Of a DNA stretch of 64,000 nucleotides, positions 1-11,317 are shown in pieces (within the stretch, counting starts at the first letter, position 1; every line of letters starts with the position of its first letter). The stretch is taken from contig JACGCM010002776.1 of the NCBI GenBank assembly GCA_014058105.1, positions 1,054,001 through 1,118,000 of the forward strand, given 5' to 3'. The position numbers were made by a program, and so were the translations under genes. Under the pieces are notes generated by a model that made no database searches, was not told the origin of the DNA, and saw only the letters and a program-made list of their open reading frames with translations. Origin of the DNA: Kingdonia uniflora (Eukaryota > Streptophyta > Magnoliopsida > Ranunculales > Circaeasteraceae).

Positions 1-39
1 CCTTTACTATGTCTATCAATCTCAATGTACTCTGTAGGT

Positions 40-2374
40 TCTACTGTGGAAGGCTGATCATCGGTCTGATTAGTTTTCTGCAATTGCTATATAGCAAATC
101 TATCGGATAGGTAAAATATGGTAGATACGGTATTTCGCAAGCTCGTGAGAGATTTTGACTTCCTTTAATCTTATAGATGTCATCGTTGTATTTAAAATGA
201 AGTGTTTGATGGTATGTGGATGGGATCACTTCCATGTTGTATAACCAGTAACGGCCCGCTATCCCCAGGTATCGAAATTTTGTATTGATGATGTAGAAAA
301 CAACGTAGATTGTGTGGTGGGTCCAACAGTGATTGATAGGATGATCTTCCATACTAGTTCTTCTTTAAATCTGTTAAAACCACTGAAATCGATGTCGCTT
401 AGTACAAGTTGGTATGCTAGTTCCATTTGTTCGATTGTGTTCTGAAAAAGAATCTCAATACCGTTGTTTGGATCTATCATCATAGTATGCATAACAAATT
501 TCTTCATCTTAAGCATAATAACCATTGCATCATGATGTGGAAACTTGACATGTCCAATGTTGTAATTTTTAAATGAAATTCTAGTTAGTCGATTGCTAGA
601 TTTGGGAAGGAGTTTAGCTTCTTTATCCTGAACTGTGAGGTCGCAGCACTCCGTTAACCTCCTCCTTTTGAATCCGGTTGAATTGTTGATTTGGTGGATA
701 TCAATTATGTGACTATGGTAGATGTGGTACATGAATTTTTCCTCAGATTAATCTTCAACCTGAACTACTTCGACTTGCGTCTTATAACTTCCATTCTTAT
801 ATCTCTCCAGGTCGATAATGTACTCGTGCATTCTCCCGTCTTTGAAAATGTACTCCACCAATCTCTGTAAAGTGAAACAGATGTCAGTTTCATGATTTGT
901 TACCTTGTAGTGCAAACAATACGGTTTGCCTTCGATTGGCTCTAGAGGTTGAAAGACACGATAAAACTTGTTTTTCTCCAATATAGGATAGATCGTAGAG
1001 ATCCTGACATTCATTTTTGGAAGGACTAGTTTGGGCAATAAGTTGCATTTTCATGATTTGCCTGTGTCTGTTTTAACTTGCTTTTTATCACCCTAACCAT
1101 CTTTGTTGTATTCACCGTCTCTCTCTGTGTTTGGACCCTTCGCGGCTAGGACATTTTTAGTTGATTTATGCCTTACGGACATCATCCTTTTTAGGTCGAT
1201 ATATCTGTTTACCTTGGTAATCATGTCTTCCAAAGTTGAAGGTTTGTTTAAAAAAAGATACTATTTGTTTTACAATCGATCTGTAGTACATTGGTAAATA
1301 TTGAAACTGTTATCTTTTGATCGAGATTATCTACCTTTCGAGCAAGTTCGAGAAATTTCTTTACAAAAGCTTCGAGCTTCTCCCCCTGAGACAATTAAGA
1401 TTGATAAGAGTGTATAAATTTTCTTTCTTCGTCTTTGTTATGAGCGTACGTCATGAGAAAAACCTTTTATAACTGGTCGAATGTGAGGATTAAATTTTCA
1501 TGTAATTAATGGAACAATCGGAGTGGCTCCCCCTGGACATTGGTAGTGAACAGTAGACAAAGAATGTGGTTCAAGTTTGAATACAATACCAATGAATCTC
1601 AAAATTGTTGGACATGCTCTTTAGGATCGGTGTCATTGTACTTACATATTTTTGGAGTATGAAAACCTGTTGGTACTTTCATATCAAATAACTCTTTGGC
1701 ATAGGACTACCTTGCAATTTGCTTAGCTCGTCCTTACTGCCGAGAGCTTAAGCTTCTATCAACTCCTTGATTCGCTAATCCATATGTTCTTGTATGACGT
1801 AGTAACGTGGTGCTGAAACGACTTGGCGCGCTGGTTGGGGATTATGATTACCGCTTCCTTCACTCAAACATTCATGAACTGACACTCTAGATGGAGGTCG
1901 CGGCTCTTCTGTTAGATGTTTTGAGTACCTAAGTCCCCTGCTACTTTTTGACTGATCTTCTCATTCCAAATGAATTGAGGCTTATAGTACGTATGGATCA
2001 TTGTGTCGATGCCTGAAAGCTCCTCTGCTAGTTGTGCCTCGAGGTCCCAACTTATCTGGTGTTGAAACCCTGGAAGTTATTGGTATAGCCTCACGCTCCC
2101 GGGGAACCTGAACCTGTTGATTATCGTGCAGTGGTTTTAAGGAGGTTTGTAACGTGGTCATCTCTTCTTCACGTCGTTTGAACTCTGTTTGTCGAGCTCT
2201 ACGTTCATCTTTGAGCTCCTATTCGCGGAGCTCTCGGTCACGTACCAACTAATGCTCGAGCACATTTTACTTCTCTATTTTGGTGTTGAGGTTCGCCCTT
2301 AATTCTACTAGCTGATCAGGTTCTATGAAGAATTACTATTAAACTCCTGTGGCTGGTCGCTTAGAAGTCACCAT
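40..2374 (-). pseudogene. RT1 gag-protease, decayed
   Basis: Gag would start at the ATG whose complement lies at 2372-2374, just downstream of the PBS. Frames are broken many times. The stretch 1038-748 codes the usual plant Ty3 gag segment after the core, with a Cys-x2-His-x4-His spacing inside PYCLHYKVTNHETD instead of a full CCHC knuckle. The stretch 732-259 is an aspartic-protease-like domain (HDAMVIMLKM), but the catalytic D-T/S-G triad reads D-P-N-N-G. The matching site in RT3 reads D-I-G-S-S, so RT1 is the more degraded copy. Not expected to be functional. Confidence 0.75.
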
Positions 2375-2432
2375 GATTTAAAATTGATCATTGAGTAACT
2401 GTCTGCCTTAGGATTTCATGGAAATGTCTTGA

Positions 2433-2452
2433 TTCCCACAGACGGTGCCAAA
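2433..2452 (-). other. RT1 primer-binding site
   Basis: Directly after the LTR, the minus strand reads TTTGGCACCGTCTGTGGGAA. This motif sits at the same place in RT3 and RT4 and resembles the PBS of plant Tat/Athila elements. The matching tRNA was not identified. Confidence 0.7.
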
Positions 2453-2956
2453 TGTAAGGGCCTAATTTTGTAGTAGCTCGAAAGGCTCTTATCTACCTGT
2501 GATAACAAATAAAATAACGAATATAAATTGACACGGGTTTTAGCATGGAAACCTCTGAATAGGTAAAAACCACGACCTCGTCTTGAGGATTTTAGTAGCT
2601 GTAACTTTATTGCTTGAAACTAATATGTTGATTACAATTGATGATTTTGTTAGCTAGAAAAACTTGATCATTTCTCCTCAGGAACTCATCATTTTTATAG
2701 ACCTCACTCTCAGTTCGTTTACATGTATCAGCACGTTCTTCTGAATTGGGGGAAGAGTAGAGGTTATTTATGTAACTGCTAGTTCGTGGGAGACATGTGT
2801 CTTTGACTTGTTATGTTTCATTTGGAGTGTTCGAGCCACGTTCTTCTTCAGTTCGTGGTTCAGGTGTCATTGTTGACTGTATGTCACGTGTATGTTGTGT
2901 GAGTCTGGTATTGGATCAGTTCGATATTATCCTAGTTCGAGGAACAGGTCCTTACA
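2453..2956 (-). repeat. RT1 5' LTR (504 bp)
   Basis: Bounded by TGTAAGGGCC and GGTCCTTACA, so it has TG...CA ends and an imperfect terminal inverted repeat. A TATA box (TATAAAAA, minus strand, 2692-2699) supports the orientation. It is alignable by eye with the RT3 LTRs at 22283 and 32412. Confidence 0.85.
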
Positions 2957-3768
2957 GGTATCCTAGTCCTTAGACCTTCCAAAGAGCACAAAGTTGGCGC
3001 TCAAACTGAAGATTTCAAGCTCCACGTCAAATAAATCCTTCTCACAAAATCAGATAGCAATGTGGTCGCTCCTATAGAGAGGGAGGGCGACTGAGCAGGA
3101 ATGGAGATCATTTTCAACAGTGAATCAAAGCCACTGCTTGTGAGGTCTGGCACAAGTCCCATGTCCCCTGTGCTTCGACTTTTTAGGCATTATCGGGAGC
3201 TCCCTTTATGTTATTGGTAATTTAGTCCTTAGATCACCCTAAATAGCCTAGAGCTGGTGCTCAACAAAAAAGAAAATCCCTCCCGCATGTAACTCGGGTT
3301 TTCATGCTTGGGTTCTCGTAGAGAGAGCACACTACTGGCCTTACAAGTATTACTACTGGTTGTGTGCTTCTCACCCTTTTCGAATGTCTTTTTACATAAT
3401 TTTTGTTTTCATAGGTCCCTCTGCTTAGTTTACACTCGTCCACCACTCGGGAGCATTTGAACTGGTGCTCTGAATCTCAAGTCTCAAAACCCCCAGCTCC
3501 AAGCACAGCTGGAGATGACATTTTTAGTCAAACTTTCGTCTTCACTTCGCTCCTCCAGTCTCCACCGACCAATTTCGAACTTTTAACCAAATTGTCTAAA
3601 CTTTGCCCTAAAAATTCAATTTTTACCCCAATTTCGATCTAAATTCTCCCCCAAATTCAACTTCAATTCCCACTTCCAACTTCAACCCTAGATACCCAGA
3701 GACGATCTAAACTAAAACCCTAGTTCAATTTGAGCTTCTAATGAATTCACACTGAGATAAAACCCATC
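2957..3768 (+). promoter_or_regulatory. Upstream region of the At1g75140-like gene
   Basis: About 0.8 kb between the RT1 LTR and the intact gene. No convincing protein-coding gene is seen on either strand. The last 250 bases are pyrimidine-rich with C/T and AAATTC runs, as in many plant 5' untranslated leaders, and probably hold the core promoter and leader. The transcription start cannot be fixed by reading. The nearby LTR could bring silencing or alternative promoter activity. Confidence 0.4.
3740..3754 (+). other. Short upstream ORF (M-N-S-H-stop)
   Basis: An ATG at 3740 opens a four-codon reading frame ending in TGA at 3752-3754, 29 bases before the main ATG at 3784. If transcription starts upstream, ribosomes would meet it first, and the short gap would disfavour reinitiation. 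Its context (TCTAATGA) is moderate. Confidence 0.4.
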
Positions 3769-3783
3769 TTGGATCCCTCTACA

Positions 3784-5682
3784 ATGGCAGAATTTCATAA
3801 AGGCAAGTTTTTTATACTCTTAATGTTTTTATTTCTTAGGGTTTATTTATTTGGTTCAACCCCATTGTTAGTTGAAGCGTTCGAACAAGATGAATCTATG
3901 AGTATTTTAGATCAGCATGAAATCCAATTGAGAAAACTAGAAACCCTAGTGAAAAATCTCACTGAAGTTGTAGCTAGGCTTGAATCTGCGATACCCGATC
4001 GAAAGAATGTTGTAATGGGGTCTGTTAAGAAGGAGCAGCGGAAAATTGATGTACAAATGGATGTGATTGTGGAGGAAAAAATTTTGGTGGATGGTGAGAA
4101 ATCCCGGATTGGGCTTTCGGTGACGAAGTTTAATCCGGCGTGGTCTGAGAGGTTTCAGTTTCTATCGGCTGTGAAGCTAGAGTCGGAAGCAACGTGCATT
4201 AATGTGTTGCCGTTTGAAGATTACGAGGGGTTCAGTAAGTATGTTGCGGTTGGAGATGAGCAAGGGATGGTTTATGTGTTTTTGCCGAATGGGGATATTG
4301 TGGTTGAGTTCAACACGTTGTCGGAGTCTCCGATTACCGCTATGGTTTCTTATATGTCAATTCACAAGAACGAGAGTGTTTTAGTTACGGGACATGACAA
4401 TGGGGTTATCTTAGTTCATCGGATTTGGGAAGCTTCGGCAAATGGAGAGGATTGGCATTCACTTTCGATGGTGAATGCGAAGGCTTTTGAGTTAGAGGGG
4501 GAAGAGAGGTTGAGGATTACGATTTTGGAGGTTCATCAAGTTGGTAGAATGAGGTACATTCTTTCTTCGGATGCTAGTGGAAAGATTCGAGTTTTGCGAG
4601 AAAATGGGACAGTTTATGGGTATGTAATAGCAAAGAGTCCCCCGCTAGCTTTCTTAAAACAACGACTTCTGTTTCTAACGGAGAGTGGTGCAGGGTCATT
4701 GGATTTGAGGAGTATGAGAATTACGGAATCTGAGTGCGAAGGAATGAACCACTCGATAGTTAAAAACTATGCTTTTGATGTTTCAGAGAGATCAAAGGCT
4801 TATGGGTTGACATCCGAGGGTGATCTGATACACGTTGTGCTTTTAGGGGATATAGTGAACTTCAAGTGCAGAGTAAGATCAAAGAGGAAATTTGAGATGG
4901 ATGGGATTCTTGCAATTCAAACAATTAAGGGATACTTGGTTGTTGTTGGTGTGGAGAAGGTTTTCGTGTATAATGTTTCTTCTCATCATTATGTTAGAGT
5001 TGGTGCACCCAGGCCTGTTTTTCTTACCAGCCTTGATGAGATTAGATCGTCATTTCTGAATTCGAATGAGATCAGCGATAACGAGGAATGTTTCAAAAGT
5101 ACAAAGCTGATGATGCCTTTAGTAGCAAGTGATCGTGAGAAGCTTGTTATTCTTGGATTAGGAAGTGGGTATGTGGGGATTTACCGATCAAACCTTCCCG
5201 TTTTCAACACCGAGATTAACACAATGATCTGGACCACCCCTGTGCTAATCTTCTTCTTGTTCTTATTTGGAGTTTGGCAATTCTTCGGCAAGAAGAAGGA
5301 ATCTCTTACATCATGGGGATCCGAGGAACCTTTCAGTTCAACCTCAGTTGCAACTTCAGTTACAACTGGAGCTACTTTGGGAGGAGGAGCTAGCCCAGGA
5401 GATCGACAATTTTCAGATTCCTCTTCACGGGCGGCTTCTGATCTTAGAGACTTGAGAGGAAGTGGTCTTAGAGGCCCATCAAGAAGGTATGGCTCTCCTT
5501 CACGGTACCCTGGTGGAAATGCTATTCCCTTCAGGCCAAACTCCAATGATCATAATTTCAGAACAGCCACAGAATTGAAATACAGAGGACCAACTCTTGA
5601 AACTACTGGTTTTCCAAAAAGAAGAGAGAATTTGTTTTCGAATAGTCAAGTTGTAGAAGATAACATTGATACTATGAATTGA
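3784..5682 (+). CDS. At1g75140-like membrane protein
   Basis: Single-exon frame of 632 codons from ATG 3784 (MAEFHKGKFF) to TGA 5680-5682. The frame is open 15 bases further upstream, but only from a TTG, so ATG 3784 is chosen. Residues about 8-27 are a hydrophobic signal or signal-anchor segment; about 38-65 is a heptad-like coiled-coil stretch (LDQHEIQLRKLETLVKNLTE). Residues about 100-470 have short beta-rich blocks with DDEQG/GHDNG-type turns like a degenerate WD40/YVTN propeller. One transmembrane helix lies at about 481-500 (TTPVLIFFLFLFGVWQFF), followed by a Ser/Gly/Arg-rich tail of about 130 residues. Overall pattern and length recall Arabidopsis uncharacterised membrane proteins At1g75140/At1g19370. 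Biochemical function is unknown. It is the only undamaged host gene here. Confidence 0.9.
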   Translation: MAEFHKGKFFILLMFLFLRVYLFGSTPLLVEAFEQDESMSILDQHEIQLRKLETLVKNLTEVVARLESAIPDRKNVVMGSVKKEQRKIDVQMDVIVEEKILVDGEKSRIGLSVTKFNPAWSERFQFLSAVKLESEATCINVLPFEDYEGFSKYVAVGDEQGMVYVFLPNGDIVVEFNTLSESPITAMVSYMSIHKNESVLVTGHDNGVILVHRIWEASANGEDWHSLSMVNAKAFELEGEERLRITILEVHQVGRMRYILSSDASGKIRVLRENGTVYGYVIAKSPPLAFLKQRLLFLTESGAGSLDLRSMRITESECEGMNHSIVKNYAFDVSERSKAYGLTSEGDLIHVVLLGDIVNFKCRVRSKRKFEMDGILAIQTIKGYLVVVGVEKVFVYNVSSHHYVRVGAPRPVFLTSLDEIRSSFLNSNEISDNEECFKSTKLMMPLVASDREKLVILGLGSGYVGIYRSNLPVFNTEINTMIWTTPVLIFFLFLFGVWQFFGKKKESLTSWGSEEPFSSTSVATSVTTGATLGGGASPGDRQFSDSSSRAASDLRDLRGSGLRGPSRRYGSPSRYPGGNAIPFRPNSNDHNFRTATELKYRGPTLETTGFPKRRENLFSNSQVVEDNIDTMN

Positions 5683-6249
5683 ACCCTGACGGGTTTCTTG
5701 TACTAGCTTTATTGTAAGTTATAATAATGCTTGGGGTTTTCATGTTCTGAGCATCCCTTGATAGTTTTGCACAAATGTATGTTGTAATGTTATTGTTGTA
5801 ACTTCGAGAATTTTGAGGAAATAACAAGCTCAAAACACATTTGATATTGCATCATTCAACGCAATGGCTTCATTTTCATATCCATGGTGAGCATAACTAG
5901 TTATGATCTTTTTGCACAAGTATCCTGTTATGCTTTCATGTAATAGTTTTGCTTGCATGTCTTAAGAATGTCCGGGTTTAACTTGAAACCACTGATGTAA
6001 TCGCTTCCTTTCAGTATGGTCTGATTAACAGATGTCTTTCAGTAGTTTTTGCAAACATATCCAGCCTACATTGACAATATTAATGACAGTTGTATGACCC
6101 CAAAATGATTTTGCAGTTTTTGTCCAAGCTTAAGCTAAATCAAATAAAGTTTTCGATGATAAGTTAGAATGTATTAAGAGTACAGTTAAAATGATACAAT
6201 ATAAACGACACGCCCAGAGAATTATGTCAGATAATCATAAGCCTTGTGA
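5683..6249. other. 3' flank of the intact gene, no other gene seen
   Basis: Holds the 3' untranslated region (AATAAT-type signals about 5719-5825) and AT-rich spacer up to the end of the minus-strand PPR copy 1. No open frame or repeat of note. Confidence 0.5.
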
Positions 6250-6871
6250 ATTCATAACCTAAAGCCTTTGTCTTCCCCTAGAACCCTATTTAAGCAGGTT
6301 AACATAAAGTAAATATCCTCAGCTTGAGAATGAGATCTATTACCACAAGTAAAAATATTTATCTTATTTTCTAGAGAAACCCAATTACACCCAGCAAGCT
6401 TATAAACTTCCCCACCAGCAAGCATTTTCTCAAATTGGGTCAAAATTTCTTGGTGTAATTTATCTCACCACACTATGCAAATACATCAATTTATCAACTA
6501 TAGAGCAACTCAGTTTCTCTCCCATCTCAATCCCCATCTTAGTATGAAGGTATGGATCTGTTTTCCAGGATCTAGGGTTGCTTATATTGCATAAGCGCCA
6601 GCATGCTGATGAGGATCATAGCATCAAGGGATCACTATATTCGATATTGTCTTATGGTTGAATTCCCTGAAAATTTCAAAAACAGCTTCACATTGATGTA
6701 ATCTAATGTAGCCAGAGAACCAAGCCGTCCAAACAACGGAGTTCTTTTCTGTTAAGGAATGAAAAAGCGTCAGCCGCTGCTATGTTCCCCTGAGAAGAAT
6801 GTCCAACAATTAGTGAAGTGATTGGGAAGATATTTCAAGTATCGATATTCGCATGAACCGACTCTCCATAC
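6250..6871 (-). pseudogene. PPR copy 1, exon 2 remnant (E/E+ end)
   Basis: The minus strand codes the end of a PLS-class PPR protein: GGEVYKLAGCNWVSLENKIN followed by F-T-C-G-N-R-S-H and an I-Y-F-M-L-x-C-L-N-R-V-L stretch, the E/E+ signature. The exon starts at a TGAAG|GTATGG acceptor (6871-6872), the same site as in PPR copy 2 (35948). Relative to copy 2 a block of about 0.5 kb (the 35105-35640 equivalent) is missing, and frames are broken. The rest of the gene lies at 22041-22282 and 32917-33157. PLS-type PPR proteins normally bind organellar RNA. Resembles At3g18840 from memory. Confidence 0.75.
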
Positions 6872-7299
6872 CTTCATAGTGACACGAAAATTGGGTTAAT
6901 ATGGATAAATCCGATATAATTCAGCAAAAAGAAGAAATAAAAACATATCATAACCTGTGTAAAGCAAAATATTACAGTTGCAAATATTAAATACATATTT
7001 ATTTATTTTTACAAGTTTTATATAACGATACGTAACCAAAGAGTTTCCATGCCCATGGACTGTTTTCCATGACAATTTAGATAGACTTATTTAATCTTAT
7101 ATACTTGTATTTTTTTTCATGGAAACCAAAGAAAAATAAAAATCAATATGCCTGTGTTTGGTTTGAGCGCAAAATCGGGGGAAATAGATTTGCATTAAAA
7201 AACATTCCCGTGTTTGTGTTTGTGTTTTCTTATCTTCTTCCTGCATTTTTCTCCACGAACCGCACAGCTTGAATGCCTACTTTTCTCTCAAGCCCTATT

Positions 7300-7463
7300 T
7301 GTAAGAGCCTAATTTTGTATCTCGAACTTAGTACTCATAGCAAATACGATCAGAACGGTAGCAAGAAATAAGTAATCACTAACACAAAATTTAGCGTGAA
7401 AAACCTCTTAATAGGTTAAAACCCACGACCTCTTTTGAGAATTTAGAGTTAGAGATCTTTATT
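7300..7463 (-). repeat. RT2 3' LTR, left piece
   Basis: Begins TGTAAGAGCCTAATTTTGTA and is collinear with 21324-21490. It stops at the CACTA insertion; the last three bases, ATT, are the CACTA target duplication. Confidence 0.85.
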
Positions 7464-7660
7464 CACTACTAGAAAATGAACCAACAACAATGGTTTATAT
7501 TAGTTTTAGCCACATGCTACAAAGCTAACCCATCTAACCCCGGGCAAACCCCAAAAATCGTGGTTAAAGACATACATCTTTTTGGTTTCGTGGCACTAAT
7601 TTTTTTTCGTGCCAAACCGTGGCGAATACCGTTTAAAAACGCGGGATCCAAAAGTTTAGA
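7464..7660 (+). repeat. CACTA left terminal and subterminal region
   Basis: The 11-bp TIR is followed by sparse motifs: AGCCACATG, TCGTGGTTA, TCGTGGCAC, CCGTGGCG. They match the GCCACGG family at the right end, though more weakly. Confidence 0.7.
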
Positions 7661-7807
7661 AATTTTGATTTCCCTCGCTCCAGACTTTCTTCCCACTATA
7701 AGTTTTAAGGGTTTGAGCAGACAAATTTCTCCATAAAAATCTTTAACCATATCTCTCTCTCCGAATCTCAAATCTCGCGGAGGTAAGTTTCAATTTCTCA
7801 TTGATCG

Positions 7808-9222
7808 ATGAGAACCATGACATCTCTCTGTGTGTTCGGTTTAACGAGTAAGATTGAGGAAATTTGCGATGTCGTGTCTGTGATGGAGATTAAACCGGAA
7901 GAGAGGAAGTTGGGGAATAGTATTGGAAGTGGATTGAAAGTTAGAATGGGATCGATAAATGGAGAGGATAATGGGTCTATAATTGAAGAGACGGAGAGTG
8001 TTGCGATGGGATTTGAGGAATTGGTTGTTGGTTGTTGGTTGTGGTGTGGATGTGTCGCCGGAGAGTTGTCTGAGGGTTGTAGAAGTGGAGGCGTCTCCGA
8101 AGACCGATAATGTTACAGTGGAGGCATATCCATTTGAGGTTTTGGATAAGACGAGTATTTCAGAGGGGAATTTCGATAAGAGTAGCTTTGATAGTAGGAT
8201 GAATTTGGTTGGTCGAAAAAGTGGCCGGAAATAGAGTGTTTCATGAAGGGATTGGTGCTGGCGACATGATAGTGGAGTAGTATAGGATTTGGGAGGTGTG
8301 AAGGATTATGTGATGGAGTGGATTGGGATGAAATTAAGAAAGAGAGACCCAAGAGTGATTAGATTTCCTCTTCTTCAGTTGGGGAGGAAACTACTAGTTC
8401 TAGTAGTAAACCCAGTGGGAATAAGTTGGGGCAAAAAAAAAAAGTTAGATTGGTGGGCATCGTTGGACGAAGATAGAGCTTGTAGGAAGGAGAAGAGCCG
8501 TGTACGCCCTTGCACTCGTCCCGCGAGGGAGTGGCGGCGAGAGGAATTTTGTGGAACTTACTTAAAAGAAGAAGAAATGAGAGAAAACAAGTAGTGGAGG
8601 TGATAATTGGTGGCAAAGGAATGATGAAATTACAGTCTCTGATTGAAATAAAAGGAGAAAGAGGAAAGGTAGTGCTGATTAGTAGTTAGATTAGATGGTT
8701 TAAGTGGGGAATTTCGTTTTGATCAGCGCAATAATCAAGATTGGGCAAGCGGAGAGATCCAAAAAAGTGGCGTTGTAAGTAGTACACCGAGTATGAGGGG
8801 GACGGTCTGCTACATTTCTCCTGAATATGGGGGCTGCTGACAACTCTCGGAGAAATATGATGTTTACATTTATGGGGTTCTTCTTTTGGTTTTGATATCT
8901 GGTCGTCGGCCACTTTAAGTGACTGCCTCGCCCATGTCAGAATTTGAACAAGCAAACCTCATTTCTTGGGTGAGGCATCTTGCTTGTAGAGGTAAGCTTC
9001 AGGATTTATTTGACCCAGCTCTCCAGTCTATGGATCAAGATTAAGCTCTTCTTTGCATCACAGTTGCATTTCTTTACTTAAAACGATCTCCTGTTAAGCG
9101 GCCTAGTATTAAGGAAGTAGTAGGGATGCTTAGAGGTGATTCTGAGCCGCCTTACCTTCCTGTTGAATTCTCTCCGTCACCTCCGTCCAACCTATTCAAA
9201 TCCCGGAAGAAGGCTCGGTAAG
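7808..9222 (+). pseudogene. Captured receptor-like kinase C-terminal half (At2g45590-like)
   Basis: Translating across frame changes gives the C-terminal half of a kinase of the At2g45590/At4g25390 type: a degraded DFG (V-F-G-L, about 7830), a long insert with KDYVMEWIG (about 8305) and DWWASLDED (about 8450), REEFC (about 8535), SSTPSMRGTVCYISPEYGG (about 8790-8845), the D-V-Y-x-Y-G-V-L-L-L helix, MSEFEQANLISWVRHLA (about 8937) and a tail SPSPPSNLFKSRKKAR. The glycine loop and VIb catalytic loop are absent, so no kinase activity is possible. Several stops, including two TAG where family members have Trp (about 8683-8688), fit G-to-A decay in methylated DNA. It lies near the left CACTA end. 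Confidence 0.88.
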
Positions 9223-10446
9223 ATAGTCAAATTCTTGTACTAATTCTTATGTGTACTGCTGTAGCCCATAGATAGTATTAAATTTATTTTGTAAGCAGAT
9301 GTAGAAAGACAAGAAGGAAAAAAACTGAAAATGTCATGAATTTGACTTTCTTTATTTGCTATTGTTTAGCCGTCTTGAAGATGATCTTTTGAGAACCATT
9401 ATGAGAGACATAAAAGGGGAATATTGACATAGAGCCCACTTCAATTTACCTCCTAAGCTCCTGATTTTTAAGATTCTCATGCATGATGATAAACATTGAT
9501 ATGCTTAGACATTAGTGCTTAGGGAATCAAACAAGCATTTCTCTTTTAATGTTTGCAAAGCTAAATTAGAGTTGGGAAGTCGTCTCTCATATTTCATCTT
9601 TTACCACTTTTCATAGTTCACATAACTTTACCCCACATTATATTATTTATAAGGGAAGCAACATATTTTGCTTTCAGTCCTTTCTTTATAGCATATAACT
9701 TCATATCCTATTACTGCTTCTGCTTAAAGAAGAATTAAGAGAAAAAAAAAGGACACAGAACCTGAACTGTACCTTTAACGTGATTCTACTTATAGTCTTA
9801 TACCAATGCTGTAAACCTATATCTTTACATACAGTGAATTCCCTTGTTGTGTAATCAATGTCCAAAGCTGAAACTACTTTTTATTTTATGTTGCACTACC
9901 TTGTTGAAAAAATGAGCAAAAGTAGAGAAAAAATTAAATCAGAAAAAAGTAGGAAGACAACGATTGAGGAAAATTTACCCTCTGAAAGTGTTGTTTTGAG
10001 TTATCAAGTAGAATTTAGTTTTTCTTATTGAAAATAGATTATGATCGATTACGTATAATAGAAAGTACATAAATAGATTACATTTTCAGTACCTATTGGG
10101 CGTTAATTATGGTTTGGTTTCATTCAGGGATTCATACAATCAAGTGAAATTCATATTTTTGGTTATGCACGGACAAAGATTTCAGATGATGAGCTAAGAA
10201 ACTGCATTCGTGGGTAAGATATCTTACTCGTGAAAGAAATTAAATTAATTGAGGAAGACTGCAATCTTTTTGTTATATTAACACCATATGCACATATGCA
10301 ATATTGTAGTTGTGTAGAATGGAACTTTGCATGATACTTTATATATTGCTTTCCTTTCATCTGCTTTATGAATTTTTTTTTAAACTTGTAGCATATCACC
10401 TTTGATTTACCTTCACAAGTCTATTTCTTCTAGCATATCACCTTTA
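9223..10446. other. CACTA interior, no gene recognised
   Basis: AT-rich DNA between the kinase and ARF fragments. The first part may be 3' flank captured with the kinase. No domain, tandem repeat or transposase was seen on either strand. Confidence 0.4.
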
Positions 10447-10873
10447 GGATGGTGGTAGTGGTTGGTCTTCTTCATCTACTTCTTCAGCTTCTGCTGTTTC
10501 ATCTGTGTCTTCCTCAATTTACTTTGAGTTATGGCATGCTTGTGCCGGTCCTCTCACTTCTTTGCCAAAGAAAGGGAGTGCTGTGTATTTTCCTCAAGGT
10601 CACATAGAACAAGCTGTTTCTTCCTCAAGTATGCCTTGCTTGGAGATGCCAATTTTTGGTCTCCAACCCCAAATTTTCTGTAGGGTTGTTAATGTCCAGT
10701 TACTTGTAAGTTGTGGGGTTTAAGCCTCTAGATTCAATTATTTGTGTGTTTAATGGAATCTTAATCTCACATACTCAATTTTGAATTCATGTGTGTTTTT
10801 TTTTTTTTAGCACTAGGCTAATAAGAAGAATGATGAGGTTTATACTCAAGTGACACTCTTCCTTGAACCAGAG
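10447..10873 (+). pseudogene. Captured auxin response factor fragment (ARF4-like), exons 1-2
   Basis: Exon 1 (to 10705) codes a Ser-rich leader, then FELWHACAGPLTSLPKKG, YFPQGHIEQ and PQIFCRVVNVQLL, the start of the ARF B3 DNA-binding domain. A GTAAG donor follows. Exon 2 (10811-10873) codes NKKNDEVYTQVTLFLEPE after a one-base frameshift and ends at a GTATG donor. Family resemblance is strongest to ARF4. The rest of the B3 domain, the middle region and the PB1 domain are missing; a GA-rich piece at about 11030-11165 may be a badly decayed exon 3. Kept introns show capture from genomic DNA. ARF proteins bind auxin-response promoters; this piece cannot. Confidence 0.88.
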
Positions 10874-11317
10874 GTATGCTGTTAATTTTCTCTTTTAGTT
10901 TCATTTAATCCCTTATACTAATATATAACATATGTGAAACAGTTTTAGTAGTATTGTGTAGAAATGTCCTCAATTAAGAAGTATTGTAGAGCTAATTTGG
11001 ATTTTTCCTTGTTAATATGTGGGCATTTGGTAGTTGGGAGAGAGGAATGCAGAAGATACTGGGCACGAGGATGAGATGGGGGAAGAGGAAGGGGGTGGAA
11101 GTGGTATGAAACTTGGAAGACCACTCTTTCAGCTTCTTCAGTTTGAGATGTGTATCAATAGATGACTGTCTCAACCAAGCAATTGGTGTCTAAAATGTCT
11201 ATTCATTTTCTTTGCCTCCCTCTTTGTCGTTCTGGATGGAAGTGGTACGAAACTCGTTAGTAATTGTTATACTCTTTGGCAATTTTTTATTCACGTCTAA
11301 ATTTTTGAGTTGTACAG

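Larger units (their letters stand above)
1..2956 (-). mobile_element. RT1: Tat-like Ty3/gypsy LTR retrotransposon, truncated by window edge
   Basis: Reading on the minus strand, a 504-bp 5' LTR (2453-2956) is followed by a primer-binding site and a decayed gag-protease region running to the window start. The first 60 bases closely match 29970-30030 of RT3, so the two elements belong to one family. The 3' half (RT, integrase, 3' LTR) would lie left of the window, so the target duplication cannot be confirmed; the right flank begins GGTAT. The element lies about 0.8 kb upstream of the intact gene at 3784. Confidence 0.85.

Noticed and set aside
1103..1297. Plus-strand 64-codon ORF
   Set aside because: Antisense to RT1 gag; no motif.
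3769..3783. Longer N terminus for the At1g75140-like protein
   Set aside because: The frame is open here, but codon 3769-3771 is TTG; the first in-frame ATG is at 3784.
5181..5546. Minus-strand 121-codon ORF
   Set aside because: It lies wholly inside the intact gene, antisense to its Ser/Arg-rich tail; a codon-bias shadow.
11015..11165. Third ARF exon
   Set aside because: GA-rich with weak resemblance to KTLTASDT; too decayed to call separately, noted in the ARF entry.
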